A stretch of DNA of 64,000 nt from Flammeovirgaceae bacterium UBA2371 (GCA_002345965.1 DDTF01000003.1:5966-69965), one strand, 5' to 3'; counted from the first letter of the stretch, positions 19,017 to 28,461 are shown. Translations and numbers: made by a program. The notes: generated by a model not told the origin, from the letters alone.

Positions 19017-22000
19017 CTAAAAATCCTTGATAAGAAGACTTTTGCAAGTTGTCTCATACCCTATTCCATTCGCTACATATATTTCCCATTCTTCAGGGGT
19101 CATGTTTCTCGACAGCTTAGGGCAAACCTGCTCGGCCAACATCTTTGGGTCGGTAGGCCAAATTCTGATCTCCCCATTGTTACATGAAGCAATTAAATAG
19201 TTAGAGTCTTTGGCGAAACCTATATCCCAAATGTTTCCATTATTATTATCCATTAAGATAGGTAAATCCTCTTCTTGATCCACCACCCACATCTGCAGTT
19301 TTCGATCCAACCCCGCGCTGGCAAGTAGAAGACCATCCGGACTAAATCTAATGGCTGAAATACCCGACTTATGACCTGCAAGTTCTTTTGTTACCTCTTT
19401 CTTGTCGTTGTCAAATAGCTTAACTACTCCTCTTATCGGAATACCTGTTTCATTGATCACCTCCACACCGTAGGCAATTAAATTTCTGGTAGGATGGTAA
19501 GTGACTGAAAGCACCCGATTAGGCGCCTCATTAATTACCGTTTCGTACGTATTGTTTTGGAGGTTTACTATTACCAATTCTCCAGAGGTGGCTACACCCG
19601 CCAGGTATCTTCCGTCTCCACTAATATCAATTGATTGAATATCAAATGGTAAGTTCAACAGTTGCCTGCTTTTACCCGTTAAATGATTGGTGAAGCGCAG
19701 GCTTCGATCTGATGCTGCTGATATAAAACCAGAGTTGTCAGGCAAAAACTTAATGTCGTTTACAGATCCCCGGTGCCCCTCTACTTTCAGAGGTTTCTTA
19801 TTTCCTTCAAGGGCATAAATTTGCATAAAGCTTGAATCACTTCCATTCACCAGGTACTTCTCATCTTTGCTGAGCACAAGTACCCGATTAGGATAAGGAT
19901 TGGCTCCAACCTGCACACCCATCTGACGGTTCATAAAATCCCCGGCAAAGATTCTTCCATCATTTCCTGTGGTGTAAAATGTATTGCTGTTTTTGGAAAC
20001 TGTAAGTGCATACATTCTATTTCTCAAGTTACCTGGTACGAACACTGCATTGTAGTTTGAGCCTGATAGTTTTGCCAATGCATAGTACAATCCACTGAAC
20101 ACGTACGGATCATATCGCTTACCCTCATATTTGGTATGAAAGAGATATCCCTGCATCGAAAGAAGTCCTGCCAATTCAGGATCATCCAGCCCAACTGATT
20201 TTGCTTCCATGGACTGAGCTACAGATAAATACAAAAGCCTGTTGGCTTGTTGCAAAGCTGCCTCTGCGCGTCTGTATTGAATTTCCCGATTTTCATTGGC
20301 AGCAACCGCTTCAGCTGTTTTTTCTTCCGCAAGCGTAGTTTGTTGAATGGCAATTTGTAAGTTTCTCTCTGCTTCTAATACAGCACGTTCGGCTCTGTCA
20401 ACCGCTTCTTTCAATTGGTCTGTAAGGCGCCTTTGTTCGGCCAGCGCCTCCTGAGCAAGTATAGTTTGTTTTTCAGCTTCAATTCTTTGTGCATCCGCCT
20501 CTTCTTTAGCATCAAGCGCAACCTTTTCCTGCTTTTTAGCATTCAAAGCTTCGCGTTCAGCAGCAATCTGTTGCGTTATTCCGAATAGGAGAAATGCTAT
20601 AGAGATAAGTAAAAAGATAACAAGAACAATATTGGTTGTTCTTGCCCTGCGAAGTGTTCTTTTTTGTAGTAACTCCTGGTTCTTCAGTTCAGCCTCATAA
20701 GTAATTCGGCTGGTATCCAAAAAGACGATGGCCCTTTCAAAGGCAATGTCATAACGTTGCGCCCAGGAACGCGTTGGCCGCTGCTTTTTCTGCCAGTTAA
20801 GCGCCAGTTGAAGATCCGGAGGCCTCCAAAGACCCGTTTTTCCAATCTGGTACATGGCTGCAGCTTCCGAAATTCTCTTATAAGTTTGTGCGGAGTCTGA
20901 TTCTTCTTCCACCCAGGCTGAGAGCCGGTTCCAAATCCTCATGATGCTTTCATGGGACAGCTCTATTACCGAATCTTTGGTTAAGGTCACAGAGGCGTCT
21001 GGCATCAAAAAGGATCGGCCTGGTTTTCTAAAAACATCAATAACCTTTACCACATCTTCTTCACTGGCCTCGGCAATTTCTGACACCATTGTTATCCGGC
21101 ATGGACGCCTCATTCCCAAGTTATCTTCACCTTTCTCTGTGACGTTTTTAAACAGTATTTCAGCTATTTCTTTTTCCCTTGAAGACAATTCTTCATAGGC
21201 TTCGTTGGCGTGCAAGGATAATGCCTGCTCTATCTTTCCAATGGCATTGTAATGCCTGATATCCATTGGTTCTCCTGGCTCGCGGTTTTCAACCCAATAG
21301 TCCCAGGTGCGCATGAGGGCATGCTGCAAAATGGGGAGCTGATCCTGATGCTTGTCTATATCTGTTAGCAATTTCTTCACTAACCTGCTTGATATCCTTC
21401 CTCCCCCCACAGCTATAGGTCCTTCTATAGCCATACGCTTTTGCTCACGAGACATTTGAGGAACCAGATAGTTACTGGTGTTGATCATTTGAGCCAGTCC
21501 TGAAAAAGTGGCACACTCCCCGATAAAATCAGAGCGCATGTTCAATGCCAGATAAACAGGCACTTTCGTTTGGCGAACTGAATTCAATAAAAGGTTTACA
21601 TAGGCTGTAGCATCGTTGGAGTGCTGATCCCCTGAGGATTCATCATATCTGAAAAGCTCCTCAAATTGATCAATGAGGAAAAATACGTTTTCACTGGATT
21701 TGGATTGAATGTACTTGGCTATTTCTACCAAACCATCAGGACTGCTTCGTAGTACTGACGAAATAATAGCTTTGTGAATTTCTCTATCCGACTCATCAAT
21801 TTGCTTGATGCTTATTTGATAGTCGATAATTGCATTCGTTAGATTGACAATGGGCGAGGTTCCAGGTCTTGCAGTGATGATATGCCAATGTGGACCCGTT
21901 TGAGTCATGAAACCACCATAAAGCACCGGAACCAATCCACAATGCATTAAGCTGGATTTACCACTGCCTGAATAACCCATCACCGTAACAGAACGGTGCT

Positions 22001-22178
22001 CAGACAGCTTTACAAGGATTTCATCAACCTGCCCTTCTCTTCCAAAATAAAGGTGACTTTCATTAATGCTAAATGGACGCAAGCCGGGGAATGGGTTCAT
22101 ACCCAATCCTCCCTCCGACTCTTGTGGCCCAAGGGCATTTTCTTCCAATTCACCAACTTGAAAAGAGTAATTCAACAT
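19017..22178 (-). CDS. Membrane-anchored STAND ATPase with coiled coil and WD40 repeats
   Basis: A 1053-residue protein. Residues 28-45 hold NPFPGLRPFSINESHLYFGRE, the entry motif of nSTAND1-type ATPases. Walker A is GYSGSGKSS (68-76) and Walker B FFLIDQFEELF (Asp170, Glu173/174). A winged-helix/ARM-like region extends to ~500. A single membrane helix (TTNIVLVIFLLISIAFLLFGI, ~512-533) is followed by a long Ala/Glu/Arg/Gln-rich coiled coil (~540-650). The C-terminal third has WD40-type blades, for example GHRGSVNDIKFLPDNSGFISAASD and GHKSGISAIRFSPDGLLLASAG. STAND proteins are switch ATPases that assemble on ligand binding. The gene heads a four-gene same-strand cluster with a barrel protein, a lipoprotein and the giant surface protein. 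No toxin effector domain is visible. Confidence 0.85.
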   Translation of the reverse strand: MLNYSFQVGELEENALGPQESEGGLGMNPFPGLRPFSINESHLYFGREGQVDEILVKLSEHRSVTVMGYSGSGKSSLMHCGLVPVLYGGFMTQTGPHWHIITARPGTSPIVNLTNAIIDYQISIKQIDESDREIHKAIISSVLRSSPDGLVEIAKYIQSKSSENVFFLIDQFEELFRYDESSGDQHSNDATAYVNLLLNSVRQTKVPVYLALNMRSDFIGECATFSGLAQMINTSNYLVPQMSREQKRMAIEGPIAVGGGRISSRLVKKLLTDIDKHQDQLPILQHALMRTWDYWVENREPGEPMDIRHYNAIGKIEQALSLHANEAYEELSSREKEIAEILFKNVTEKGEDNLGMRRPCRITMVSEIAEASEEDVVKVIDVFRKPGRSFLMPDASVTLTKDSVIELSHESIMRIWNRLSAWVEEESDSAQTYKRISEAAAMYQIGKTGLWRPPDLQLALNWQKKQRPTRSWAQRYDIAFERAIVFLDTSRITYEAELKNQELLQKRTLRRARTTNIVLVIFLLISIAFLLFGITQQIAAEREALNAKKQEKVALDAKEEADAQRIEAEKQTILAQEALAEQRRLTDQLKEAVDRAERAVLEAERNLQIAIQQTTLAEEKTAEAVAANENREIQYRRAEAALQQANRLLYLSVAQSMEAKSVGLDDPELAGLLSMQGYLFHTKYEGKRYDPYVFSGLYYALAKLSGSNYNAVFVPGNLRNRMYALTVSKNSNTFYTTGNDGRIFAGDFMNRQMGVQVGANPYPNRVLVLSKDEKYLVNGSDSSFMQIYALEGNKKPLKVEGHRGSVNDIKFLPDNSGFISAASDRSLRFTNHLTGKSRQLLNLPFDIQSIDISGDGRYLAGVATSGELVIVNLQNNTYETVINEAPNRVLSVTYHPTRNLIAYGVEVINETGIPIRGVVKLFDNDKKEVTKELAGHKSGISAIRFSPDGLLLASAGLDRKLQMWVVDQEEDLPILMDNNNGNIWDIGFAKDSNYLIASCNNGEIRIWPTDPKMLAEQVCPKLSRNMTPEEWEIYVANGIGYETTCKSLLIKDF

Positions 22179-22323
22179 CTATTCAATCCATTGAGATTTG
22201 AAATTTAATAAAGAGGCGCAGCAAATACGAATGTTCACCTAAGTATACTGAAGTTAAAAAAATCGTCATAAAGGCTCAAAAAAATAGAACACAAGCCCAA
22301 ATATCCTTGAAATTTAGCTAAAA

Positions 22324-25300
22324 TCATACATATTCCAAAACCCTATCAGCAAGCTTCACATTGTCTGCCAAAAGCTCATAAAACTGGTCTTTGTTAAAAC
22401 TTAGAAGAATGGTGGACGCTTTGGCTACCAAAACGTGGGTATTTACATAAGAGGAGGAAGCAACCATTTCGCCAATGAACTGACCCTGAGTGTATTCCCC
22501 TCCTAATTGACCCTTTTCATAAAACTCTACCTTGCCTGAATAGACGATGTAAAAGTTGTTATTTATCTTACCGTCAACGACTAAAGTTGCCTCTGGGATT
22601 AATTTTACTTCCTCAGAAATATCCGCCAAACTGGATAATACAACACCCGGAATCCCCTCAAAAACTGCGATGGATTTAAAAAACAAAACCTTATCATAAG
22701 TCATCTGATGAGTCTGATCATCCCGATGATAAATAACCTCATCCAGCTGACGTTTTATATCTTCTCCAAGCCGTTTTGAGTTGATGTCATATTCAGTAGC
22801 GCTTATTTGATATAACGACCAGGCAGCCACCTCCCTGATAAGTATATCAGTATTGAAAAGCTGGGCAATTAAATCAAGCTTAAAATCTTCAATCTTCTGC
22901 ACCCCGATTTGATGTAGAACCGTGGCCTTTGTCCATCGGTTTGATTGGGTAAAATCTCTGTTGATCAAAAACTTAAGAACCAACTTATTGTCCAGGGCTG
23001 CCCTTGGATAGAATGTTTCCAATCTTTTGATTCTTTCCGATATGGACAAGTCATCTAAAACAGGAATTACCCGTTGTTTGAGTGACTCGGAAAGAAACAC
23101 ATCCAACAACTCCACTGCGTAGGTTGTACCTTCAGTTGTTCCACTTTCAATATTCTCCTTTACCAACTGGATAGAGCGAGTATCATACAACATCGCGAGT
23201 AGCATATAAATATGCTCTATGTCGTTTTGAATTTCTCTCTCCAGGGCCTGCCTGATAATTTTGGCTTCTCCCCCTGTACCTATCTCCTGAATGGCATTCA
23301 AGTTCCAACTGATATCGGCAATGTCTGACTCAATTGCATACTTAATACGTGTGATCTGCGAAACACCAGCTTTAAATCCACAGACACCAAGTGACAACAA
23401 CACCTGTGAGACTATCATCTTATCGGGGTAGTCTATTTTATTCCATAGCAGATCCTTGGCCCTCTGCCCACCTATCCTACCTATTGCCTGTACAATTTTG
23501 ATTAGTACCTGTGAGTTGTGCCCGTACCGATAAAATGCATTCTCTAGTAGGTTAAGGGATTTTCCACCAATCAAAACCAATGAACTGATAGCCTGATTTC
23601 CGAATTGGGGATTACCCAAATTATCAATCAACGCCATTATCACTTCATCGTTATGTTTTTGAGTTGCTGTCTTTATAGCTGTGGTTCTTACAGCTGGAAC
23701 ACTATCATTGAGTAATTCCATTAAGAAAGAAATATTTTCCTCTGCCGAAGAGTGGAGCAAAAGTTCAGCAGCATATTGCCGGTCTTCCGGTGAGGTTGAT
23801 CGCGTCAACCTTTGTATCCTTTGCTTAGTAACATCACCGCTATTTCCCAAAATTTGTTCCAGGTCTGCTTTGGTGAGTATATTCTTATTGGAACCATTTG
23901 TATGTTTAGGATCTATCCTGATCACATACCGATCAGAAACGGAAAGTCCTTTGAGTTCATTCATCTTTCTTTGCGCATAATCCCGGGCATCCTCATCATT
24001 GTTTTTCATGAGGTTGTTTATCCATTGGGATATTTGTGCAGGGCTGATTTTTTCCAGCAGCTTGAAAGAAAAGACAGCCTTTGACGTTCTGTCCATGGTC
24101 AAATAAGTTTCCAGCCTGGAAGTAATTTGAGTAAACCCTAACTCCAGTTTATCTTGCTGAAAATCAGAACTCTCCAGTTTGGCCCTTATCTTATTCTTAT
24201 AGCCATTGTACAACTTGTTGCCAACTATAAAATAGGCTCCTACCAGCAGCAAAATAATGCCAGGTATCCATAACAAATTGAAGAATGGAATAAGCGCAAA
24301 GAGAAAAATTGAGATACCCGCAATGAACCTTCCTGATTCATTGACCACACCTTCAACCTTAGCCTGTATTCCAAATCTTAGCCTGCTATCCAAAGGAATG
24401 AAGAGCAACTTATACACAGGGTTTTCCAGCGAATCCCTTAGGGTGGCATTAAACAATCGGGTTAATGCCATAAATAGAAAAAAGAAAATAAATGTAGTTG
24501 GCGTAAGTGCAAGATCATATCCGAAAATTACACCGGTAAAAAGCGCACCTATTGCAAATATTCCAACAATCACAGGAAGTACGTAAAGAGAAACTTTTAT
24601 TCCATAATTGCTGATGATCTTATCATTGACAAACGTTTGCATCAATAGACTTAAAAAATAAATACCACCGTTGAAGTAGGCAAGAAAGTCAGTAAGCTCA
24701 CGCTGGTCAGGATATTGCTCATTAATCAAATCCTGAAACGCATATTGATTGAAGATGAAGGTAATCATTGAAATCATCAGGAAAACGCTCATCAACAACA
24801 CATATGGGTCTTTGAAAATGTTACCAAAGGAGGTTTCTTTCCTTACAGTGGATTCAAATTCTTTGGGATTGTTTTTTGTGAGAGGAAAATTGAATGAGAT
24901 CACAAAAAACAATATGGCAGCCAACAATATACTTACAGTACAAACAATGAGATAGTTGGATGTTTCCGTAAACAATCCTGCAGTAAGTGGGATTAGGAAA
25001 AATGCAAGAATGGAGGCTATCAATTGGCCCGTGTCAATCCACCCAATGATCCTTTTACTTTGTCTGAAATTAAAAAGCCGGCCAAAAATTCCCCAATAGC
25101 AAAGCAACAAAACTGCGGTCATGGGACCCGCAAGGCAGTACATGGTGAAAAGCACTTCGTCATGGTATGCAGTATCCCCATAATTGTACATCAGGTATAC
25201 ACCCAGTGTAAAAAGTACGATCCCCAGAATACTTGAGGTAGTAAGCGTACTGAATTTTATTCTATTCTGAAGGAATGAAAAAAGTAAAGTAGATACTATT

Positions 25301-25485
25301 CCAAAAATTCCTGAAACAAGGAAGGCACTATCTAGTTGATCGGCAAGTTGATTGAGGAATAAAGATTCTGCCGTAACCGTATAAGTGGCTATAAATATAC
25401 CCATGAAGAAACCAGTGCTCAACATGAGCGCTACCTGCAACTGCTCTTCGGGTTTTACATTAAGTACGGTGAAAACAGATTTCAT
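22324..25485 (-). CDS. Nucleotide-transporter/MFS-like membrane protein fused to HEAT repeats and a cNMP-binding-like domain
   Basis: A 1053-residue fusion. Residues ~1-420 contain about twelve hydrophobic helices like those of the ATP:ADP antiporter (Npt1/TLC) or MFS group, beginning LQVALMLSTGFFMGIFIATYTV. Residues ~430-880 are soluble and helical, with HEAT/Armadillo-like repeats (for example SVPAVRTTAIKTATQKHNDEVIMALID and DILIREVAAWSLYQISA). The last ~150 residues resemble a cyclic-nucleotide-binding domain (VVDGKINNNFYIVYSGKVEFYEKG ... GQFIGEM). The phosphate-binding cassette lacks the usual Arg-Ala/Thr-Ala pair after the GE motif, so true cNMP binding is doubtful. It stands alone, with clear gaps on both sides. 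The substrate is unknown. Confidence 0.75.
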   Translation of the reverse strand: MKSVFTVLNVKPEEQLQVALMLSTGFFMGIFIATYTVTAESLFLNQLADQLDSAFLVSGIFGIVSTLLFSFLQNRIKFSTLTTSSILGIVLFTLGVYLMYNYGDTAYHDEVLFTMYCLAGPMTAVLLLCYWGIFGRLFNFRQSKRIIGWIDTGQLIASILAFFLIPLTAGLFTETSNYLIVCTVSILLAAILFFVISFNFPLTKNNPKEFESTVRKETSFGNIFKDPYVLLMSVFLMISMITFIFNQYAFQDLINEQYPDQRELTDFLAYFNGGIYFLSLLMQTFVNDKIISNYGIKVSLYVLPVIVGIFAIGALFTGVIFGYDLALTPTTFIFFFLFMALTRLFNATLRDSLENPVYKLLFIPLDSRLRFGIQAKVEGVVNESGRFIAGISIFLFALIPFFNLLWIPGIILLLVGAYFIVGNKLYNGYKNKIRAKLESSDFQQDKLELGFTQITSRLETYLTMDRTSKAVFSFKLLEKISPAQISQWINNLMKNNDEDARDYAQRKMNELKGLSVSDRYVIRIDPKHTNGSNKNILTKADLEQILGNSGDVTKQRIQRLTRSTSPEDRQYAAELLLHSSAEENISFLMELLNDSVPAVRTTAIKTATQKHNDEVIMALIDNLGNPQFGNQAISSLVLIGGKSLNLLENAFYRYGHNSQVLIKIVQAIGRIGGQRAKDLLWNKIDYPDKMIVSQVLLSLGVCGFKAGVSQITRIKYAIESDIADISWNLNAIQEIGTGGEAKIIRQALEREIQNDIEHIYMLLAMLYDTRSIQLVKENIESGTTEGTTYAVELLDVFLSESLKQRVIPVLDDLSISERIKRLETFYPRAALDNKLVLKFLINRDFTQSNRWTKATVLHQIGVQKIEDFKLDLIAQLFNTDILIREVAAWSLYQISATEYDINSKRLGEDIKRQLDEVIYHRDDQTHQMTYDKVLFFKSIAVFEGIPGVVLSSLADISEEVKLIPEATLVVDGKINNNFYIVYSGKVEFYEKGQLGGEYTQGQFIGEMVASSSYVNTHVLVAKASTILLSFNKDQFYELLADNVKLADRVLEYV

Positions 25486-25647
25486 TTACTGGGCTAATGA
25501 ATCAAACACCTACCTGGTGTAGGGATTAAAAAAATTGAATAACCGTCCTCTTAAAACACTTTCAATCTGAAATTTAAAACATATCATCCAAAAAAAGAAA
25601 AACCGGCTATAATACCGGCTTCTTTGTGCAATATCATTTAGGGGCTG
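25486..25647. other. Intergenic region between OmpH/Skp and the transporter fusion
   Basis: 162 bp separating two minus-strand genes. It contains the rho-independent terminator of the ompH/skp-like gene near 25597-25624 and, beyond it, AT-rich sequence that must hold the promoter of the transporter gene. No coding potential was seen. Confidence 0.6.
25597..25624 (-). terminator. Rho-independent terminator of the ompH/skp-like gene
   Basis: Read on the minus strand, the RNA forms a stem built on AAGCCGG/CCGGUUU (with a G-U pair) around an eight-base loop, followed by a U-rich run. It lies about 25 bases after the stop codon at 25648. Confidence 0.6.
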
Positions 25648-26265
25648 TTACTTTACTTTAGTAGAGTCCACCGTCTGTTTGTTACCATTCTTGTAGGCTT
25701 CATTGAGTCCAGTTATAACATCTTGCGTTATGTCCAAACTGGCATCACCAAACAACAAATCACTGGAAGGGTCATATTTTAACACAGCCTGAATTCCATT
25801 CTTAGCGCCATATTCTTTCAAAAAGGCCGTTACACGCTGATACAACTCCTGATTAAGTTTTCCTTCTTCATTAGCAAGTTCCTGAGCCAGGCTTTCTTGG
25901 TAAACCCTTAGGTTCTGCTGCTTTTTGGTTAGATCTTCTTCAAGTGCTCTGGCTTGTCCAATGGTTAAATTGCCAACCGTGTTCTGATATTGAGTAATCT
26001 CCCTTTGAAGACCTTGTGCCCTGTTTCTAAAATCTGTGTCCATTTGCTTACCCTTTGCCTCCAACTTTTCGCGATTTACTTTAAAGTAATCGTAGTACTT
26101 TAAAACGGTATCAGCATTGATGAAAGCTATTTGCAAATCACCCTGCAAACCTGTTGAACCATCCTCTTGTGTTGCCTTTGAAGGGGCACTGCTAAAATGG
26201 AAATAATAAAGAACGGCCAGGCCGATGGCCAAGATTACATTAATGATGATGGAGACCTGCTTCAT
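25648..26265 (-). CDS. OmpH/Skp-family periplasmic chaperone
   Basis: A 205-residue protein with a single N-terminal membrane/signal segment (VSIIINVILAIGLAVLYYF) and the OmpH pattern: IAFINADTVLKYYDYF near residue 47, then a long charged coiled coil (LEAKGKQMDTDFRNRAQGLQREI ... LEEDLTKKQQNLRVY) and a C-terminal helical/beta end (VTAFLKEYGAKNGIQAVL). Skp-type chaperones hold unfolded outer-membrane proteins in the periplasm as a trimer. Cleavage of the hydrophobic segment is unclear, so it may stay membrane-anchored. It is monocistronic, with a good -7 element upstream and a terminator downstream. Confidence 0.85.
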   Translation of the reverse strand: MKQVSIIINVILAIGLAVLYYFHFSSAPSKATQEDGSTGLQGDLQIAFINADTVLKYYDYFKVNREKLEAKGKQMDTDFRNRAQGLQREITQYQNTVGNLTIGQARALEEDLTKKQQNLRVYQESLAQELANEEGKLNQELYQRVTAFLKEYGAKNGIQAVLKYDPSSDLLFGDASLDITQDVITGLNEAYKNGNKQTVDSTKVK

Positions 26266-26286
26266 GTTTGATTTTAGTTAAGGCCG

Positions 26287-26319
26287 CAAATATAGATGAG
26301 TATGGGTGGATTGAAACAA
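26287..26319 (-). promoter_or_regulatory. Bacteroidota-type promoter of the ompH/skp-like gene
   Basis: On the minus strand TATATTTG (26287-26294) matches the TAnnTTTG -7 element exactly, and TTG (26317-26319) lies 22 bases upstream as a -33 element. The start codon is 22 bases downstream. Confidence 0.55.
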
Positions 26320-26445
26320 TATTGAGAACTGATTTTGAATTTTAATTGGCTATAAATACAGTGCATAGCGCGAATTCAAGCTTGTTATCAGCTTGACATT
26401 ACCAGTTTAAAATGACTGATTGCCTTCTGAAACCAATAATCTTCG

Positions 26446-27813
26446 ATGAAACTATCCAATCTGCTATCGCTAATCGCTGTCCTGCTACTTTTTCAATGCG
26501 CTCCTTCAGAGAAAACTAAAGAATCCACCAGCACTGACCATCAGATTGCAGAAATGATAAACCAAATTTCTGCCGATAGTATAAAAAGTTACGTGGAACA
26601 TATGGTTGCCTTCGAAACCCGTCACTCATTAAGTGATACAACCAGCAATACGAATGGGATTGGTGCAGCCAGAAGATGGGTAGCTTCCAAATTTCTTCAG
26701 TTTCGTCAACAATCCAATACAAACATGACCGTAGAATTAGATCCATTTGTCGTTGAAGGTGGGTCTTCCAGGGTTCCATATACTGTTACCATGAAAAACG
26801 TACTGGCGACACAAAAAGGAACTGATCCTGATGATGACAGGGTAATTCTTATCAGCGGTCACCTTGACTCCAGGAACAGTGATCCCTTAGACAGTATTCA
26901 TGCAGCACCAGGCGCAAATGATGATGCTTCTGGGGTGGCCGTAGTCCTTGAATTGGCCCGAATTTTATCCCAGCATCAATTTCCCTGTACCCTCGTATTC
27001 ATGGCGGTACAAGGCGAAGAGCAAGGCCTATTAGGCGCCAGACACATGGCTGTGAAAATGAGAGAAAGTAATGTCAATCTCATTGCTATGCTCAACAACG
27101 ACATTGTGGGCAACTCCCTGGCAAGTGAAACAGGAAATAAAAATGACAAGACCATAAGGATATTCAGCGAAATGATTCCAGCTGTAGAAAGTGAAGAGGA
27201 TGCAAAAAACAGATCGGCTATGAAGTCGGAAAATGATAGTCACTCACGTCAGTTGGCACGGTACATCAAGGAGATTGGAGAATCTTATATACATGACTTC
27301 ACTGCCACCGTAAACATGAGGCCCGATCGGTTTTTGCGTGGAGGTGATCATACCCCATTTCTGCAGAATGGATATACCGCAGTGAGGTTTACCGAATTCA
27401 ATGAAAATTATACTCAACAGCACCAAAACGTACGAGAAGAAGGGGGCATCGAGTACGGGGACAAAGTAAAGTTTATGGATTTTGGTTATGCGGCCAACGT
27501 TGCCAGAATAAATCTTGCTACCATGGCCTCCCTGGCCAAAGCTCCTGCCTTCCCACGCAACGTGGCCATGCAGGTAAATCTCGGTATCATTACCAATCTC
27601 TCATGGGAAGCGCCTGCGAACGGCCCCCGCGCCAAAGGATACAACGTATTGATCAGGGAAACCTATCAACCTTTGTGGGAAAAGAAAATTTATGTTGAAG
27701 ACACAAAAGCAGAACTTCCTTATTCTAAAGACAACTACTTTTTTGCAGTGCAAGCCGTTGGTGAAGAAGGGCACTTAAGTCAGATTGTGATACCAACTCC
27801 TAAACGACAATAA
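26446..27813 (+). CDS. M28-family metallopeptidase lipoprotein with C-terminal Fn3-like domain
   Basis: A 455-residue protein with lipoprotein signal MKLSNLLSLIAVLLLFQC (Cys18). The M28 zinc site is seen as SGHLDSR, GANDDASGVA (shared Asp), the general base Glu in QGEEQGLLGA, and a further Asp in NNDIVGNS; the last zinc His is in RGGDHTPF. The C-terminal ~90 residues (from PRNVAMQVNLGIITNLSWEAP) look like a fibronectin type III domain. It is predicted to be an aminopeptidase anchored to the envelope. Its stop abuts the stop of the convergent carbonic-anhydrase-like gene without any gap. Monocistronic. Confidence 0.88.
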   Translation: MKLSNLLSLIAVLLLFQCAPSEKTKESTSTDHQIAEMINQISADSIKSYVEHMVAFETRHSLSDTTSNTNGIGAARRWVASKFLQFRQQSNTNMTVELDPFVVEGGSSRVPYTVTMKNVLATQKGTDPDDDRVILISGHLDSRNSDPLDSIHAAPGANDDASGVAVVLELARILSQHQFPCTLVFMAVQGEEQGLLGARHMAVKMRESNVNLIAMLNNDIVGNSLASETGNKNDKTIRIFSEMIPAVESEEDAKNRSAMKSENDSHSRQLARYIKEIGESYIHDFTATVNMRPDRFLRGGDHTPFLQNGYTAVRFTEFNENYTQQHQNVREEGGIEYGDKVKFMDFGYAANVARINLATMASLAKAPAFPRNVAMQVNLGIITNLSWEAPANGPRAKGYNVLIRETYQPLWEKKIYVEDTKAELPYSKDNYFFAVQAVGEEGHLSQIVIPTPKRQ

Positions 27814-28326
27814 TTACTCTTTGAACCACTCTGCATACATTGGATAGTTTTTGGCTGTGCGGTCGATCACTGCAGTCATGTTCTCTCCTATGTCTTTTAC
27901 TTTGCGTGCTGGCATCCCGGCATAAATGGTTCCTGGCTCTACTTGGGTTCCTGACAAGACCACTGCACCTGCTGCTATTACCGAACCGCTCCCTATCACC
28001 GCATCATCCATTACAATTGCCCCCATTCCAATGAGCACGTTATCCTCAATGGTACAGCCGTGTACCACTGCTGTATGACCTATGGAAACGTTGCTGCCAA
28101 TTGTTGTTTTTGATTTTTGGTAGGTACAATGAATAATGGCTCCGTCCTGAATGTTGGTATTATCACCAATTGTGATGGTATTCACGTCACCCCTGACCAC
28201 TGCATTAAACCATATTGTGCAATTGTCACCCATTGTCACTTCACCCACTACCACCGCATTTTCAGCCAAAAAACAATTTTTGCCCATTTTAGGTGTAAAC
28301 CCACGAACTGATTTAACTATTGCCAT
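27814..28326 (-). CDS. Gamma-carbonic-anhydrase-like hexapeptide-repeat protein
   Basis: A 170-residue protein starting MAIVKSVRGFTPKMGKNCF; the frame extends to 28416, but the ATG at 28326 is the conserved start. It is a left-handed beta-helix of hexapeptide repeats (VVVGEVTMGDNCTIWFNAVVRGDV, NTNIQDGAIIH, GSNVSIGHTAVVHGC). Three histidines in the IIH, IGH and VVH positions fit the zinc ligands of gamma-class carbonic anhydrases, though many family members (YrdA/PaaY type) have no proven activity. A helical C-terminus (TAVIDRTAKNYPMYAEWFKE) is typical. It is transcribed divergently from miaB. Confidence 0.85.
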   Translation of the reverse strand: MAIVKSVRGFTPKMGKNCFLAENAVVVGEVTMGDNCTIWFNAVVRGDVNTITIGDNTNIQDGAIIHCTYQKSKTTIGSNVSIGHTAVVHGCTIEDNVLIGMGAIVMDDAVIGSGSVIAAGAVVLSGTQVEPGTIYAGMPARKVKDIGENMTAVIDRTAKNYPMYAEWFKE

Positions 28327-28435
28327 TTCTAAGAATTTTGTTGTAAAAGTACAATAAGCCACGAATTCGAGTCGAAAAAAGCTGTTTTGTAAATTAAGAA
28401 CATGACAAGATGTCACTTTTTAAGACTAAAAACAC

Positions 28436-28443
28436 TAAATTTG
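28436..28443 (+). promoter_or_regulatory. Candidate -7 element for the miaB operon
   Basis: TAAATTTG is a perfect TAnnTTTG match, 18 bases before the miaB ATG. The matching -33 element is not clear. It lies in the divergent gap with the carbonic-anhydrase-like gene, which has its own weaker TACTTTTA element on the other strand at 28344-28351. Confidence 0.4.
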
Positions 28444-28461
28444 CGTCCTCAAATTGGAAAC

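Noticed and set aside
19017..22178. STAND gene as an antiphage (Avs-like) defence gene
   Set aside because: No nuclease, protease or toxin effector domain, and it sits with surface-protein genes rather than defence genes.
19017..25485. Two adjacent genes of the same length (1053 residues)
   Set aside because: Domain content and sequence differ entirely (STAND-WD40 versus transporter-HEAT-cNMP), so the equal length is chance.
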